A stretch of 64,000 nucleotides of DNA from Streptomyces sp. Mut1 (lineage in GTDB: Bacteria; Actinomycetota; Actinomycetes; Streptomycetales; Streptomycetaceae). This document shows, in pieces, positions 26,597-35,912 of the stretch. The notes beneath the pieces are model-generated. The model ran no database searches, had not been told where the DNA came from, and saw nothing but the letters and a program-made list of their open reading frames with translations. A program made the translations under genes and the position numbers. The stretch spans positions 5,281,501-5,345,500 of the forward strand of contig NZ_CP120997.1 of the NCBI RefSeq assembly GCF_030719295.1. The letters are read 5' to 3'. The first letter of the stretch is position 1, and each line of letters begins with the position of its first letter.

Positions 26597-28228
26597 ATGG
26601 CCAGGGAATTCCAACGCGGCCACAAGGCCAAGATCAGCGATCTCACGCCGGGGACGGACCTGTACGTAGGTGTGCAGATCGCCGGCCCGGGACTGACCTT
26701 TGACATCAGCTGCTTCGGGCTCGATGCCAATGAGCAGCTCTCCGACGACCGTTATTTCATCTTCTTCAATCAGCCGAAATCCCCTGAGGAGTCCATTCAG
26801 CTCCTCGGTGCCCAGGCCGGTGACACCGAGTCCTTCCGCGTGACCCTGGACCGTATTCCGGCGAGCATCCACAGGCTGTCGTTCACCGCGACGGTGGACG
26901 GCGCCGGGCAGATGTCGCAGGTCGGCCCCGGCTACATCCGGATCGTCGCGGGCGGCGAGGAAGTCGTCAGGTACGCGTTCACCGGCTCGGAGTTCAGCAC
27001 CGAGCGCGCGGTCATGCTGGGCGATTTCTACCGCAAGGACGTCTGGCGGTTCGCCGCCGTCGGCCAGGGCTTCGACGGCGGACTCGAAGCGCTGCTGAAG
27101 AACTTCGGCGGAGAGGTCGCCGAGGAGGAACCGGCCGCCCCGCAGCCGCAGGCCGCAGCACCGTCCTTCGCCCCGCCCGCCCAGGCGTCCCCGGCTCCGT
27201 CGTTCGGCGCCCCGGCCGCACCGCAGGCCCCTCAGGCGCCCCAGCCCGCACCGTCCTTCGGAGCGCCGCCCGCCCCCGCCCCGCCGCCGATGCCCGCCGC
27301 GCAGCAGCAGATGCACGCCGCGCCGACGATCGTCGCCCCCCTGGCCCCGCCGCCCGGCGGCACGGTACCCCCGCCGCCGCCACCCCCACCCGCCCCGTAC
27401 GGGCAGCAGCCGGGACAGCAGTTCGGGCAGCCGCCCCAGCCGCCGCAGTTCGGACAGGTCCCCGGACAGGCTCCTCCGCCGTACGGACAGCCGGCCCCCG
27501 CCCCGTTCGGACAGCAGCCTCCCGGGATGCCGCCGGGCGGGCAGCAGGGCGTTCCGCAGGCCGGTGCCGGGCTGCTGGCCGCGCTCCAGCCGTACAAGGA
27601 GACCGCCACCGGTCAGCGCTGGACCTCGCAGAACAGCCAGCTCATGCGGGTCGACCTCACCATGAGCGGCGGTGCCGGAGTGCTGGCCCGGCAGGGCAGC
27701 ATGGTGATGTACCAGGGCAAGGTCGACTTCAGCTACAAGGGCGCGGGTTTCGCCGGCCGCATGGTCGGGAACGCCACCGGCCAGGAAATGCAGCTGATGC
27801 GCTGTACCGGCCGCGGACAGGTCTTCCTCGCCGAGGACGGCACCCATCTGCATTCCATCGAGCTCCAGGGCGACGGCATCTGCGTCTCCGCCGAGAACGT
27901 CCTCGCCTTCGACGAGTCGCTCCAGTACGAGGTCCGCAGGATCGAGGGCCACGGCATCCCCGGCGGCGCCCTGTTCACCATGCAGTTCCAGGGCACCGGC
28001 ACCATCGTCGTCAAGACTCACGGCACCCCCGTGGTCCTGCCGGTCACCCCGACCACCTTCGCCGACTGCAACGCCGTGGTGGCGTGGTCGTCCGCGTCCC
28101 AGGTGATCGTCTCCAGCCAGGTCCGGCTGCGCCGCAACGCGTATCCCGGTCACAGCGGGGAGTCCGTGAACCTCCAGTTCCGGGGCGCCCCCGGCAACTT
28201 CATCGTCGTCCAGCCCTACGAGGTCTGA
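26597..28228 (+). CDS. TerD-AIM24 fusion protein with Pro/Gln-rich linker
   Basis: The product has 543 residues. Residues 1-175 form a TerD domain (tellurite/stress family, calcium-binding type), recognisable by the GTDLYVG and DDRYFIFFNQPKSPEESIQL regions (the latter read in parts). Residues about 178-315 are a linker of Pro, Ala, Gln and Gly with repeated PPPYGQP- and FGQ-like units. Residues about 325-540 form an AIM24 (mitochondrial biogenesis-like, beta-helical) domain. It is the first of three AIM24 genes with gaps of 11 and 19 bp, clearly an operon. It has no signal peptide or membrane helix. The role is unknown; TerD members are often linked to envelope or phage stress. Confidence 0.82.
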   Translation: MAREFQRGHKAKISDLTPGTDLYVGVQIAGPGLTFDISCFGLDANEQLSDDRYFIFFNQPKSPEESIQLLGAQAGDTESFRVTLDRIPASIHRLSFTATVDGAGQMSQVGPGYIRIVAGGEEVVRYAFTGSEFSTERAVMLGDFYRKDVWRFAAVGQGFDGGLEALLKNFGGEVAEEEPAAPQPQAAAPSFAPPAQASPAPSFGAPAAPQAPQAPQPAPSFGAPPAPAPPPMPAAQQQMHAAPTIVAPLAPPPGGTVPPPPPPPPAPYGQQPGQQFGQPPQPPQFGQVPGQAPPPYGQPAPAPFGQQPPGMPPGGQQGVPQAGAGLLAALQPYKETATGQRWTSQNSQLMRVDLTMSGGAGVLARQGSMVMYQGKVDFSYKGAGFAGRMVGNATGQEMQLMRCTGRGQVFLAEDGTHLHSIELQGDGICVSAENVLAFDESLQYEVRRIEGHGIPGGALFTMQFQGTGTIVVKTHGTPVVLPVTPTTFADCNAVVAWSSASQVIVSSQVRLRRNAYPGHSGESVNLQFRGAPGNFIVVQPYEV

Positions 28229-28239
28229 GGGAGCCCGTC

Positions 28240-28920
28240 ATGAACCAGCAACTCGCGGGCTACGTCCCGACCCCTGTCACGGCCCGGATGGAGAACCACG
28301 GCCATTCCATGCTGAAGGTCGCGATGGCGACCGGCCAGGACCTCTACGCGCGCACCGGTTCGATGGTGGCGTACGAGGGCTTCATCCAGTACGAGCCCAA
28401 CCCGCCCGCCGTCCGCCAGATCGCCTCGCAGTGGATCACCGGCGAGGGCGCGCCCCTGATGAAGTGCACCGGGGACGGGCTGCTCTACCTCGCCGACTAC
28501 GGCGCCGATGTCGTCGTCATCAACCTCAACAACGACTCCCTCTCGGTCAACGGCACCAACGTCCTCGCCTTCGACGGCCATCTCACCTGGGGCGTCGAGC
28601 GGGTCAAGGGGCTCGCCAAGTTCGCCGGCCAGGGGCTGTGGAACGTCTGCATCTCGGGCACCGGCTGGGTCGCGATCACCTCGCGCGGCACGCCGATCGT
28701 CGTCGACTGCGGACGCGGCGAGGACGAGACGTACGTGGACCCCGACGCCCTCGTGGCCTGGTCCCCGAACCTCAGGGTGAAGGGCAAGCGGAGCTTCAAG
28801 GCATCGTCGCTCATCGGGCGGGGCAGCGGCGAGGCGTTCCAGATGGCCTTCTCCGGCCAGGGGATCGTCGTCGTCCAGCCGAGCGAGGACAGTACCGACC
28901 GGCTGCGGATCCGGAACTGA
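28240..28920 (+). CDS. AIM24-family protein
   Basis: The product has 226 residues from ATG 28240, preceded by GAGGGAG. It is a single AIM24 domain with the family landmarks of a central GEGAPLMKCTGDGLLYLAD-like strand (read as LMKCTGDGLLYLAD) and SVNGTNVLAFDGHLTW. It resembles the AIM24 half of the previous gene and the following protein. AIM24 folds are stacked beta structures thought to bind other proteins. Cytosolic. No enzyme motif is seen. Confidence 0.82.
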   Translation: MNQQLAGYVPTPVTARMENHGHSMLKVAMATGQDLYARTGSMVAYEGFIQYEPNPPAVRQIASQWITGEGAPLMKCTGDGLLYLADYGADVVVINLNNDSLSVNGTNVLAFDGHLTWGVERVKGLAKFAGQGLWNVCISGTGWVAITSRGTPIVVDCGRGEDETYVDPDALVAWSPNLRVKGKRSFKASSLIGRGSGEAFQMAFSGQGIVVVQPSEDSTDRLRIRN

Positions 28921-28939
28921 CGGGGAGGGAGAGCACACC

Positions 28940-29695
28940 ATGCAGAGTCCGCTTTTCAACTACACGGAACAGCAGTCCCAGGACCGCTACACGATCCAGA
29001 ACCCGCAGCTCCTGCGCGTCTCGCTGACCGGCCACGACGACGTCCTCGCCCGCAAGGGCGCCATGGTCGCCTACCAGGGGCTGATGGAGTTCGACGGCGA
29101 ATACCAGTCGAACGAGCAGCGCCGCGCCCGCGCCCACACCGGCGAGGGCCTGGACCTGATGCGCTGCTCAGGACAGGGCACCGTCTACTTCGCCAACCTG
29201 GCGCAGTACATCCACGTGGTGGACGTCGACCACGACGGCCTGACGGTCGACAGCGCCTATGTCCTGGCGCTCGACTCCTCGCTGCACGCCGAGGTCATCG
29301 CCGTGGACAGCCAGTACGGAATCTCGGGCACCGGCAAGTACCAGCTCAACATCTCCGGCACCGGCAAGGTCGCGCTGATGACCTCCGGCCAGCCGCTGAT
29401 GATGCAGGTCACGCCCGACAAGTACGTCAGCGCCGACGCCGACGCGATCGTCGCCTGGTCCAGCTCCCTGCGGGTGCAGATGCAGGCCCAGACGCATTCC
29501 TCGGGTGTCTTCCGCCGCCGCGGCAACACCGGGGAGGGCTGGGAGCTCAGCTTCCTCGGACAGGGCTTCGCCCTGGTGCAGCCGAGCGAGCTGCTTCCGC
29601 CGCAGAACGCCCAGATCGGACAGGGCCTCGCCGCCCAGTTCGGTGTGGGCCAGCACGGCGCGCACGGCCAGAACCAGAACAACTCCTGGAACTGA
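28940..29695 (+). CDS. AIM24-family protein
   Basis: The product has 251 residues with a GGGAGGGAG ribosome site. It is the third AIM24 paralogue of the operon. It shares LMRCSGQGTVYFANLAQYIH and the ISGTGK strand repeats with its neighbours. The C-terminal tail is Gly/Gln/Asn/His-rich. The operon ends just after it with a long terminator stem. Confidence 0.82.
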   Translation: MQSPLFNYTEQQSQDRYTIQNPQLLRVSLTGHDDVLARKGAMVAYQGLMEFDGEYQSNEQRRARAHTGEGLDLMRCSGQGTVYFANLAQYIHVVDVDHDGLTVDSAYVLALDSSLHAEVIAVDSQYGISGTGKYQLNISGTGKVALMTSGQPLMMQVTPDKYVSADADAIVAWSSSLRVQMQAQTHSSGVFRRRGNTGEGWELSFLGQGFALVQPSELLPPQNAQIGQGLAAQFGVGQHGAHGQNQNNSWN

Positions 29696-29700
29696 GCCAC

Positions 29701-29750
29701 ACGCATGGGTAAGGGGCGCCCTCTCTGGAGGCCGCCCCTTACCCATGCGT
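29701..29750. terminator. Bidirectional terminator after the AIM24 operon
   Basis: A perfect 18-bp inverted repeat (ACGCATGGGTAAGGGGCG and its complement) has a 14-nt loop and lies between convergent genes. Confidence 0.88.
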
Positions 29751-29763
29751 GTCGTACGGGCGG

Positions 29764-30312
29764 CTACCGGCCGCCGTCGAGCGCCGCGAGGGTCCGCTCC
29801 ATCAGCCGGACCACCGAGGCGTCGGCGACCCGCGCCACCTCGTCGTAGGGGAACCAGCGCAGGTCGAGGGACTCCTCGCTGATCCGCTCCGTGGAGCCCG
29901 AGGGCGCCAGCGCCGCGTACTGGACGTCCAGATGCCAGTGGCACGGGCCGGGGATCGGATGGCGGTCCAGGACCACCGGCCCGCCCGGCAGCAGAGTCAG
30001 CCCGGGGATGCCGGACTCCTCCGTCGCCTCGCGCAGCGCCGCCGCGGCCGGCGTGGCGTCCCCCGGCTCGCAGTGGCCGCCCATCTGCAGCCACATCCGC
30101 AGCTTCCGGTGCAGCGTGAGCAGCACCCGGCCGCGCTCGGGGTCGACGACCAGGGCACTGGCCGTGAGATGCCCTGCATCGCAGGCCTTCCACATGGCGT
30201 CCGGATGGAGCGCCAGGTGCGCCAGATAGGTGTCGCGCAACTCTTCCTGGGCCGCGTCGCCCCCGGTTTCGTAACCCTTCAGTACGAGGACGGCTTCGTC
30301 GTGCAGGCTCAC
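29764..30312 (-). CDS. Nudix hydrolase
   Basis: The product has 182 residues from a GTG that overlaps the upstream stop in a GTGA, so the two genes are translationally coupled. The Nudix box begins GHCEPGDATPAAAALREATE and ends EESGI, with the metal-binding glutamates intact. The substrate class cannot be told. Its link to the DUF2342 gene is retained across Streptomyces as far as I recall. Confidence 0.87.
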   Translation of the reverse strand: MSLHDEAVLVLKGYETGGDAAQEELRDTYLAHLALHPDAMWKACDAGHLTASALVVDPERGRVLLTLHRKLRMWLQMGGHCEPGDATPAAAALREATEESGIPGLTLLPGGPVVLDRHPIPGPCHWHLDVQYAALAPSGSTERISEESLDLRWFPYDEVARVADASVVRLMERTLAALDGGR

Positions 30313-31787
30313 TTGTCGGTGTCGTCCTTGCCGTCGCTGCTGTTGTCGCCGTCGGCAGCGGTGTCTTGCTTGTCCTGCTTGTCCTGCTTGTCCTGGGCAT
30401 CCGCCCCGGGCGCGGGCTTCCGCGGCCCGTTCGCCGCCTCGCCGAGCATCTTGTCCAGCTCCGAGAAGTCCAGCTGCTCGTGGTGGACGAAACCGTCCGG
30501 GTCGTCCAGGTCGTGCGCCGTCGGGAGCATGTCCGGGTGCTCCCACAGCGCGTCGCGCCCGTCGAGACCGCGCGCGTCCGTGAGCGAGGCCCACAGCCGC
30601 GAGGCGTCACGCAGCCGCCGCGGCCGCAGCTGGAGGCCGATGAGCGTGGCGAACGTCTGCTCGGCGGGGCCACCGGAAGCGCGCCGCCTGCGCATCGTCT
30701 CGCGCAGCGCGTCGGCGGAGGTCAGACGGGACTTCGCGGCTGCGTGCACCACCGCGTCCACCCAGCCCTCCACAAGGGCCAGGGCGGTCTCCAGCCGGGC
30801 CAGGGCCGCCTTCTGCTCCGGGGTCTCCTCCGGCTGGAACATCCCCTGCTGGAGCGCCTCCTGCAACTGCTCGGGCTGCGACGGGTCGAACTGGCCGACC
30901 ACGTCCTCCAGCTTGCTGGTGTCCACCTTGATCCCGCGCGCGTAGCCCTCGACGGCACCGAACAGATGCGAGCGCAGCCACGGCACATGGGCGAAGAGCC
31001 GCTGGTGGGCGGCCTCGCGCAGCGCCAGGTACAGCCGCACCTCGTCCTGCGGGACGCTCAGGTCCTTGCCGAACCGCTCGATGTTCAGCGGGAGGAGCGC
31101 GGCGCGGCCGGCCGGGCCGAGCGGCAGCCCGATGTCGGTCGAACCGACCACCTCGCCCGCCAGCACGCCGACGGCCTGCCCGATCTGCTGGCCGAACATC
31201 GCGCCGCCCATCGACCGCATCATGCCGATCAGCGGGCCCGCCATCGCCTGCATCTCCTCGGGCAGCACATCGCCCATGGCGAGGCCCACCCGCTCGGCGA
31301 CCGGGTCGACCAGCTGCTGCCAGGCCGGAAGCGTCGCCTCCACCCACTCCGCGCGGCTCCACGCCACGCTGGAGACGGAACCGGAGGGCAGCGACGTCGC
31401 CCCGTCCAGCCAGAGGTCGGCCAGACGCAGCGCCTCATCGACCGAGGCGCGCTCGGCGGGGCCCACACTCGCGTCCTTGGAACCGTCCGGCGTGCCCTGC
31501 GACACCGTCTGGCGGGCGATCTGCTTGGCCATGTCCCAGTTCACGGGACCGCCCTCGTAGCTCAGCATCTGCCCGAGCTGCTGGAACGCCGCGCCCAGAT
31601 CGTTCGGGTTCATGGAGCCGAACATGGCGGCGAAGGGGTTGTCACCGCCCGCGCCCGGACCGAAGCCGAGCGGGTTCGCCGGACCGCCCGAACCCTGCCC
31701 ACCTCCGGTGGGGTCGTTCTTCTTGCCCTTGTCGCCGTCGTCCGGCTCCTCCGGCGGAAGGCCGAATCCGAATGGGGTGTCACTCAC
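30309..31787 (-). CDS. Zinc-metalloprotease-like protein, DUF2342 family
   Basis: The product has 492 residues with a Gly/Pro-rich start (GFGLPPEEPDDGDKGKK) and a Lys/Asp-rich tail with repeated QDKQDK. The core matches the actinobacterial DUF2342 (TIGR03624) family. The expected HExxH-like helix reads LREAAHQRLFAH, so the first histidine is Arg as in many relatives. A second conserved helix is EGWVDAVVHAAA. Whether it cleaves peptides is unproven. It heads a two-gene unit with the Nudix enzyme and is divergent from the SDR gene. Confidence 0.75.
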   Translation of the reverse strand: MSDTPFGFGLPPEEPDDGDKGKKNDPTGGGQGSGGPANPLGFGPGAGGDNPFAAMFGSMNPNDLGAAFQQLGQMLSYEGGPVNWDMAKQIARQTVSQGTPDGSKDASVGPAERASVDEALRLADLWLDGATSLPSGSVSSVAWSRAEWVEATLPAWQQLVDPVAERVGLAMGDVLPEEMQAMAGPLIGMMRSMGGAMFGQQIGQAVGVLAGEVVGSTDIGLPLGPAGRAALLPLNIERFGKDLSVPQDEVRLYLALREAAHQRLFAHVPWLRSHLFGAVEGYARGIKVDTSKLEDVVGQFDPSQPEQLQEALQQGMFQPEETPEQKAALARLETALALVEGWVDAVVHAAAKSRLTSADALRETMRRRRASGGPAEQTFATLIGLQLRPRRLRDASRLWASLTDARGLDGRDALWEHPDMLPTAHDLDDPDGFVHHEQLDFSELDKMLGEAANGPRKPAPGADAQDKQDKQDKQDTAADGDNSSDGKDDTDK

Positions 31788-31977
31788 GGGTTTCCTCGGC
31801 TCGTAGGGCCGCCGGTGGGAACCGACGGCGACTGCCCGACATCACCTTCCAGCGTAGACACCAAGTCCGCTCAGGGCCTCAGTGCTCCGTCGGCACCGGC
31901 CCTGCGGCAGGATGGACGCCACCTGGTACGTACGTGTCATGCGGGTACGTACTGAAGACAACCGCTGGAGACGCCCG

Positions 31978-33132
31978 GTGAGTTCCCCAGATCCGCAGGT
32001 TCGCGCAGCGCGAAACCTGGCCGACCCATCGCTAGAGAAGAAGCCCGAGAACACGTCCGTCCCCGGCCGCCCAAGAAGCCGCGGCCCCGTCGTGGCCGTC
32101 ACCGGAGCCGCGAAGGGCGTCGGTGAGCTCCTCACCGCGCGCCTCGCGGCCTCCGACGAGATCAAACAGGTCATCGCCATCGACGAGCGCCGGGGCGATG
32201 TCTCCGACGCGACCTGGCACCTCCTCGACGTACGCGACCCGGCCATCGCCGAGAAGCTGCGCGGCGCGGACGTCGTGGTGCACCTGGCCCTCGACCTCGA
32301 CCTGGAGACCGACCCCGCCGCGCGCACCGCCTACAACGTGCGGGGAACCCAGACCGTGCTGACCGCCGCCGCGGCCGTCGGCGTGCACCGCGTCGTCCTG
32401 TGCACCTCCGCGATGGTCTACGGAGCGCTGCCCGACAACGACCTCCCGCTCGCCGAGGACGCCGAGCTGCGGGCCACCGCCGAGGCCACCGGCGTGGGAG
32501 ACCTGCTGGAGATCGAACGGCTGGGCCGCCGAGCGCCGCGCGCCCACCCCGGGCTCCAGGTCACCGTCGTGCGCCCGACCGTGCTCGTCGGCGGCACCGA
32601 CACCGCGCTGACCCGCTACTTCGAGTCGCCCCGGCTGCTCGTCGTGGCCGGTTCCCGGCCCGCCTGGCAGTTCTGCCACGTCGACGACCTGGTCACGGCG
32701 CTGGAGTACGCGGCACTGGAGAAGATCGACGGGGAGTTCGCGGTCGGCTGCGACGGCTGGCTCGAACAGGCCGAGGTCGAGGAGCTGAGCGGGGTGCGCC
32801 GGATGGAGCTGCCCTCCGCCGTCGCGCTCGGTGCCGCCGCCCGGCTGCACCGGATCGGCCTCACCCCCTCGCCCGCGGGCGACCTGGCGTACACGATGCA
32901 CCCCTGGGTGGTCAGCGTGAGCCGGCTGCACGACGCGGGATGGCGCCCGAGCTGGACCAACGAGGAGGTGCTCGCCGCGCTCCTGGAGGAGGTGGAGGGG
33001 CGCCACACCGTCGCCGGCCGCAGGCTCGGCCGCAAGGACGCCACCGCGGCCGGAGCCGCCGGCGCGACCGTCGCCCTCCTGGGCACCGCGGCCCTGGTCC
33101 GCCGCGCCCGCAAGGCCCGCCGCCGCATCTGA
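31978..33132 (+). CDS. NAD-dependent epimerase/dehydratase family (extended SDR) protein
   Basis: The product has 384 residues from GTG 31978 (GGAG, 7-nt spacer). The Rossmann start VAVTGAAKGVGELL has the TGxxGxxG pattern of extended SDRs. Later regions include VVHLALDLDL, a CTSAMVYGALPDNDLP active-site segment with the Ser/Tyr pair, and VTVVRPTVLVGG. The C-terminal 25 residues form a hydrophobic stretch followed by Arg/Lys, suggesting a tail anchor in the membrane. The substrate is probably a nucleotide sugar or quinone-like compound, but it is not determined. Confidence 0.8.
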   Translation: MSSPDPQVRAARNLADPSLEKKPENTSVPGRPRSRGPVVAVTGAAKGVGELLTARLAASDEIKQVIAIDERRGDVSDATWHLLDVRDPAIAEKLRGADVVVHLALDLDLETDPAARTAYNVRGTQTVLTAAAAVGVHRVVLCTSAMVYGALPDNDLPLAEDAELRATAEATGVGDLLEIERLGRRAPRAHPGLQVTVVRPTVLVGGTDTALTRYFESPRLLVVAGSRPAWQFCHVDDLVTALEYAALEKIDGEFAVGCDGWLEQAEVEELSGVRRMELPSAVALGAAARLHRIGLTPSPAGDLAYTMHPWVVSVSRLHDAGWRPSWTNEEVLAALLEEVEGRHTVAGRRLGRKDATAAGAAGATVALLGTAALVRRARKARRRI

Positions 33133-33240
33133 GAGCGGGGGCCGCGGGCCGTCCGCTGTAGGAGGCTCCAAGGCGCGGCGCGGCCCGCCGGGTGAATCGG
33201 CAATTCCGTGTTGTCCGCGCGGTACGGCACGATGGTGGTC

Positions 33241-33702
33241 ATGGCACTCACGTACGACCATCCGGGCGAGCAGACGGCACTGGACCCGATCCGGCTGCTG
33301 GACATCCGCGACACGCCGCTGTCGGTGGACGAGGTCTTCGGGGCGGTCGGCGACGCCGCCGCGGGGGGCACCGCGCTCTTCGTCGGCACCGTGCGCAACC
33401 ACGACGGCGGCCAGGACGTCGACGCCCTCGGCTACTCGTGCCACCCCTCGGCCGGTGAGGAGCTGCGCCGGGTGGCGGAGAAGGTCGTCGCGGACTACCC
33501 CGTGCGGGCCCTGGCGGCGGTCCACCGAGTGGGTGACCTGCGAGTGGGTGATCTCGCGGTGGTCGTGGCGGTCTCCTGCCCCCATCGCGCGGAGGCCTTC
33601 GCGGCCTGCCGCAAGCTCATCGACGACCTCAAGCACGAGGTTCCGATCTGGAAGCACCAGCGCTTCTCGGATGGCACGGAGGAGTGGGTCGGAGCCTGCT
33701 GA
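33241..33702 (+). CDS. moaE: Molybdopterin synthase catalytic subunit MoaE
   Basis: The product has 153 residues; in-frame ATG 33232 is an alternative start. MoaE hallmarks are GTVRNHDGG, the VHRVGDLRVGD loop, and the catalytic lysines in LKHEVPIWKHQRF. With a MoaD carrier it converts precursor Z to molybdopterin. The MoaD would be charged by a MoeZ-type enzyme such as the one at the start of the window. Confidence 0.92.
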   Translation: MALTYDHPGEQTALDPIRLLDIRDTPLSVDEVFGAVGDAAAGGTALFVGTVRNHDGGQDVDALGYSCHPSAGEELRRVAEKVVADYPVRALAAVHRVGDLRVGDLAVVVAVSCPHRAEAFAACRKLIDDLKHEVPIWKHQRFSDGTEEWVGAC

Positions 33703-33831
33703 GCGCAAACCGGAACGGCGGGCATCCGCCCCGATTTGCGTAACCGCACCCCGGCCGTGAGCGTTGGTCCTGCGGATGGTTAATCTGCTGATCGGTCAGT
33801 TGCGACCGCTCATTGGGGTAGGGAGGTCGGC

Positions 33832-34020
33832 ATGGCAGCACTCGCCTGGTTGTTGATTCCGCTTTTCGCTGCGTTCGGAGCAGCGATATGGGGAAGCTGG
33901 GCCGCACGTAATCGCACGACCGGTGACGTCACCGAACTCGCCGGGTACGCACGGTTCCGTGAAGCGATGGAGAAGTCGCACTCCGCTTCCGAACCGCTCG
34001 AGCAGATATCGAACGTCTGA
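33832..34020 (+). CDS. Small single-span membrane protein
   Basis: The product has 62 residues with a good AGGGAGG ribosome site. Residues 3-24 are a membrane helix (LAWLLIPLFAAFGAAIWGSW). A short polar cytoplasmic tail follows. It lies directly before the PDZ protease gene on the same strand. Function unknown. Confidence 0.72.
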   Translation: MAALAWLLIPLFAAFGAAIWGSWAARNRTTGDVTELAGYARFREAMEKSHSASEPLEQISNV

Positions 34021-34113
34021 GGCCGCGGAGACCGCCCTCGACGCCCCCGCCCCGGGCCCCGTACGGACCGGCCCCGGCGGTGCACTGACAGACCCTTCCC
34101 GTACTGTCGTTCC

Positions 34114-35205
34114 ATGCCACGCCGCACCGCGACGATGCTCGCCTCCACGCTGATCCTGATCGCACTGATCTGTGCGGGCGTGGTCATCAAAGTGCCGTAT
34201 TCGGAGATGTCACCCGGTCCGACGGTGAACACACTCGGCAAGGTCGCGGGCGATCCCGTCCTGCAGATCACCGGCCACCAGACGTACAAGACGTCCGGCA
34301 ACCTCAACATGACCACCGTCAGGGTCACCGGCGCCGACTACAGCATGAACCTCGTCGCGGCCCTCTACGGGTGGCTGGCCCACGACAGTGTGGTCGTACC
34401 GCACGAGACGCTCTACCCGGACGGCAAGACCGAGGAGCAGTCGACGCAGGAGAACGCCGAGGAGTTCAGCCAGTCCCAGGAGAGCGCCAAGGTCGCGGCC
34501 CTCACCGAGCTCGGCATCCCGGTGACGTCGTACGTCGTGGTCTCCACGGTCGTCAAGGACAGCCCCGCCCAGGGCAAGCTGCACGCGGGCGACATCATCG
34601 AGGACGTCGACGGCACCGCGGTCGAGGAGCCCGAGGACGTCGCGAAGCTCGTCACCCGGCACAAGCCCGGCGAGGACGTCACCTTCACGGTGATCCCGGC
34701 CAAGACCGCGGCGGCGGCCGAGAAGGCCGGCAAGAAGCCCGAGGGCTCCGAGAAGGTCACCATCACCACCCGGAAGGCCTCCGCCAAGGAGAACCGCGCC
34801 ATCGTCGGTATCCAGGCGGGGACGGACCACACCTTCCCCTTCGACATCGACATCAAGCTCGCCGACGTGGGCGGCCCGAGCGCGGGGCTGATGTTCGCCC
34901 TGGGCATTGTCGACAAGCTGACCCCGGGGCAGCTGACCGGCGGGAAGTTCATCGCCGGCACGGGCACCATCGACGACGACGGCAAGGTCGGCCCGATCGG
35001 CGGGATCAACATGAAGCTGGTCGGCGCGCGCGACGCGGGCGCACGTTACTTCCTGACCCCCGACGACAACTGCAAGGCCGCCGCCTCCGACACCCCCGAC
35101 GGGCTCACCCTGATCCGGGTCAAGACCATCGCGGACGCCAAGAAGTCCCTGGACAAGCTCCGCACGGGGGACACGGCCGGACTGCCGAGCTGCTCGGCAG
35201 GCTGA
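34114..35205 (+). CDS. Membrane-anchored PDZ/Lon-like serine protease, YlbL family
   Basis: The product has 363 residues. It has one N-terminal membrane helix (about 9-25), an external region, a PDZ domain (about 150-215) and a Lon-type S16 proteolytic domain. The catalytic dyad is Ser256 in GGPSAGLMFALG and Lys301 in IGGINMKLVGA. Homologous YlbL proteins degrade envelope or division proteins; the target here is unknown. It is convergent with the PPA1309 gene (21-bp gap). Confidence 0.88.
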   Translation: MPRRTATMLASTLILIALICAGVVIKVPYSEMSPGPTVNTLGKVAGDPVLQITGHQTYKTSGNLNMTTVRVTGADYSMNLVAALYGWLAHDSVVVPHETLYPDGKTEEQSTQENAEEFSQSQESAKVAALTELGIPVTSYVVVSTVVKDSPAQGKLHAGDIIEDVDGTAVEEPEDVAKLVTRHKPGEDVTFTVIPAKTAAAAEKAGKKPEGSEKVTITTRKASAKENRAIVGIQAGTDHTFPFDIDIKLADVGGPSAGLMFALGIVDKLTPGQLTGGKFIAGTGTIDDDGKVGPIGGINMKLVGARDAGARYFLTPDDNCKAAASDTPDGLTLIRVKTIADAKKSLDKLRTGDTAGLPSCSAG

Positions 35206-35226
35206 CCGCGCCCCCGCACCGGGCGG

Positions 35227-35787
35227 TCAGGACTCGAACGTCGCGGCCAGCGCCTCTGCCAGTCCCGGCACCAGGCCGGCACCGGTCAGCACCTCGCTGG
35301 GCGAGTCCTTCTCACGCAGCCGTACGGCCGACTCGCGCGCCCCGTCCCGCAGCACGGCCACCGTCATCCGGACCTCCTGCCGGTCCGGGTGCTCGGCGAC
35401 CCACTCGGTCAGCCGCTTCTCGTTGAGGCCTTCGGGCACGGAGGCCTCGGCGGACGGCGGCAGCATCAGCCGCTCCACCGTCATCGCGCACCCGACGACG
35501 GCGTCGGGCCAGGCGATCGTGGCGAGGAACTCGTCCAGCGCGGTTCCCGCCGGCAGCTCCTCCTGCTCGATGGGGGTCAGTGCGGCGGCCTTCGAGCCGT
35601 CGTCGTCCAGGCCGAGCTGGGCGGCGAGCCCTGGTTCCTGGACCCGCAGCCGGGCGGTGTCGACCAGGGCGAAGAGGCGGGCGGGCTGGTCCCAGCCGAG
35701 GCCGGAGATGTACTCGTCGATTTCGAGCACCGCGACGGTGAGCGGGCTCGCGGCCATCGGAGGGCCTGAGGGGGAAACGTTGGGCAT
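35227..35787 (-). CDS. PPA1309-family protein
   Basis: The product has 186 residues from MPNVSPSG; the ATG three codons earlier follows AGGAGG at 4 nt and is also possible. It is a small cytosolic actinobacterial family with EIDEYISGLGWDQPARLFALVDT near the start (read in parts) and LREKDSPSEVL near the end. No catalytic motif is seen. It lies divergent to the UPF0182 gene. Confidence 0.75.
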   Translation of the reverse strand: MPNVSPSGPPMAASPLTVAVLEIDEYISGLGWDQPARLFALVDTARLRVQEPGLAAQLGLDDDGSKAAALTPIEQEELPAGTALDEFLATIAWPDAVVGCAMTVERLMLPPSAEASVPEGLNEKRLTEWVAEHPDRQEVRMTVAVLRDGARESAVRLREKDSPSEVLTGAGLVPGLAEALAATFES

Positions 35788-35912
35788 GGACAACATCCTG
35801 CCTCCTTCCGCCCCGGGAACGGGAACTAGGTAAAGCATCAGTAAGTTGAAGGGATGGGCTCTACGATCGCTGGGCCCGCTCCACACGACCCGCGAACTTC
35901 GAGGTGCGCACG

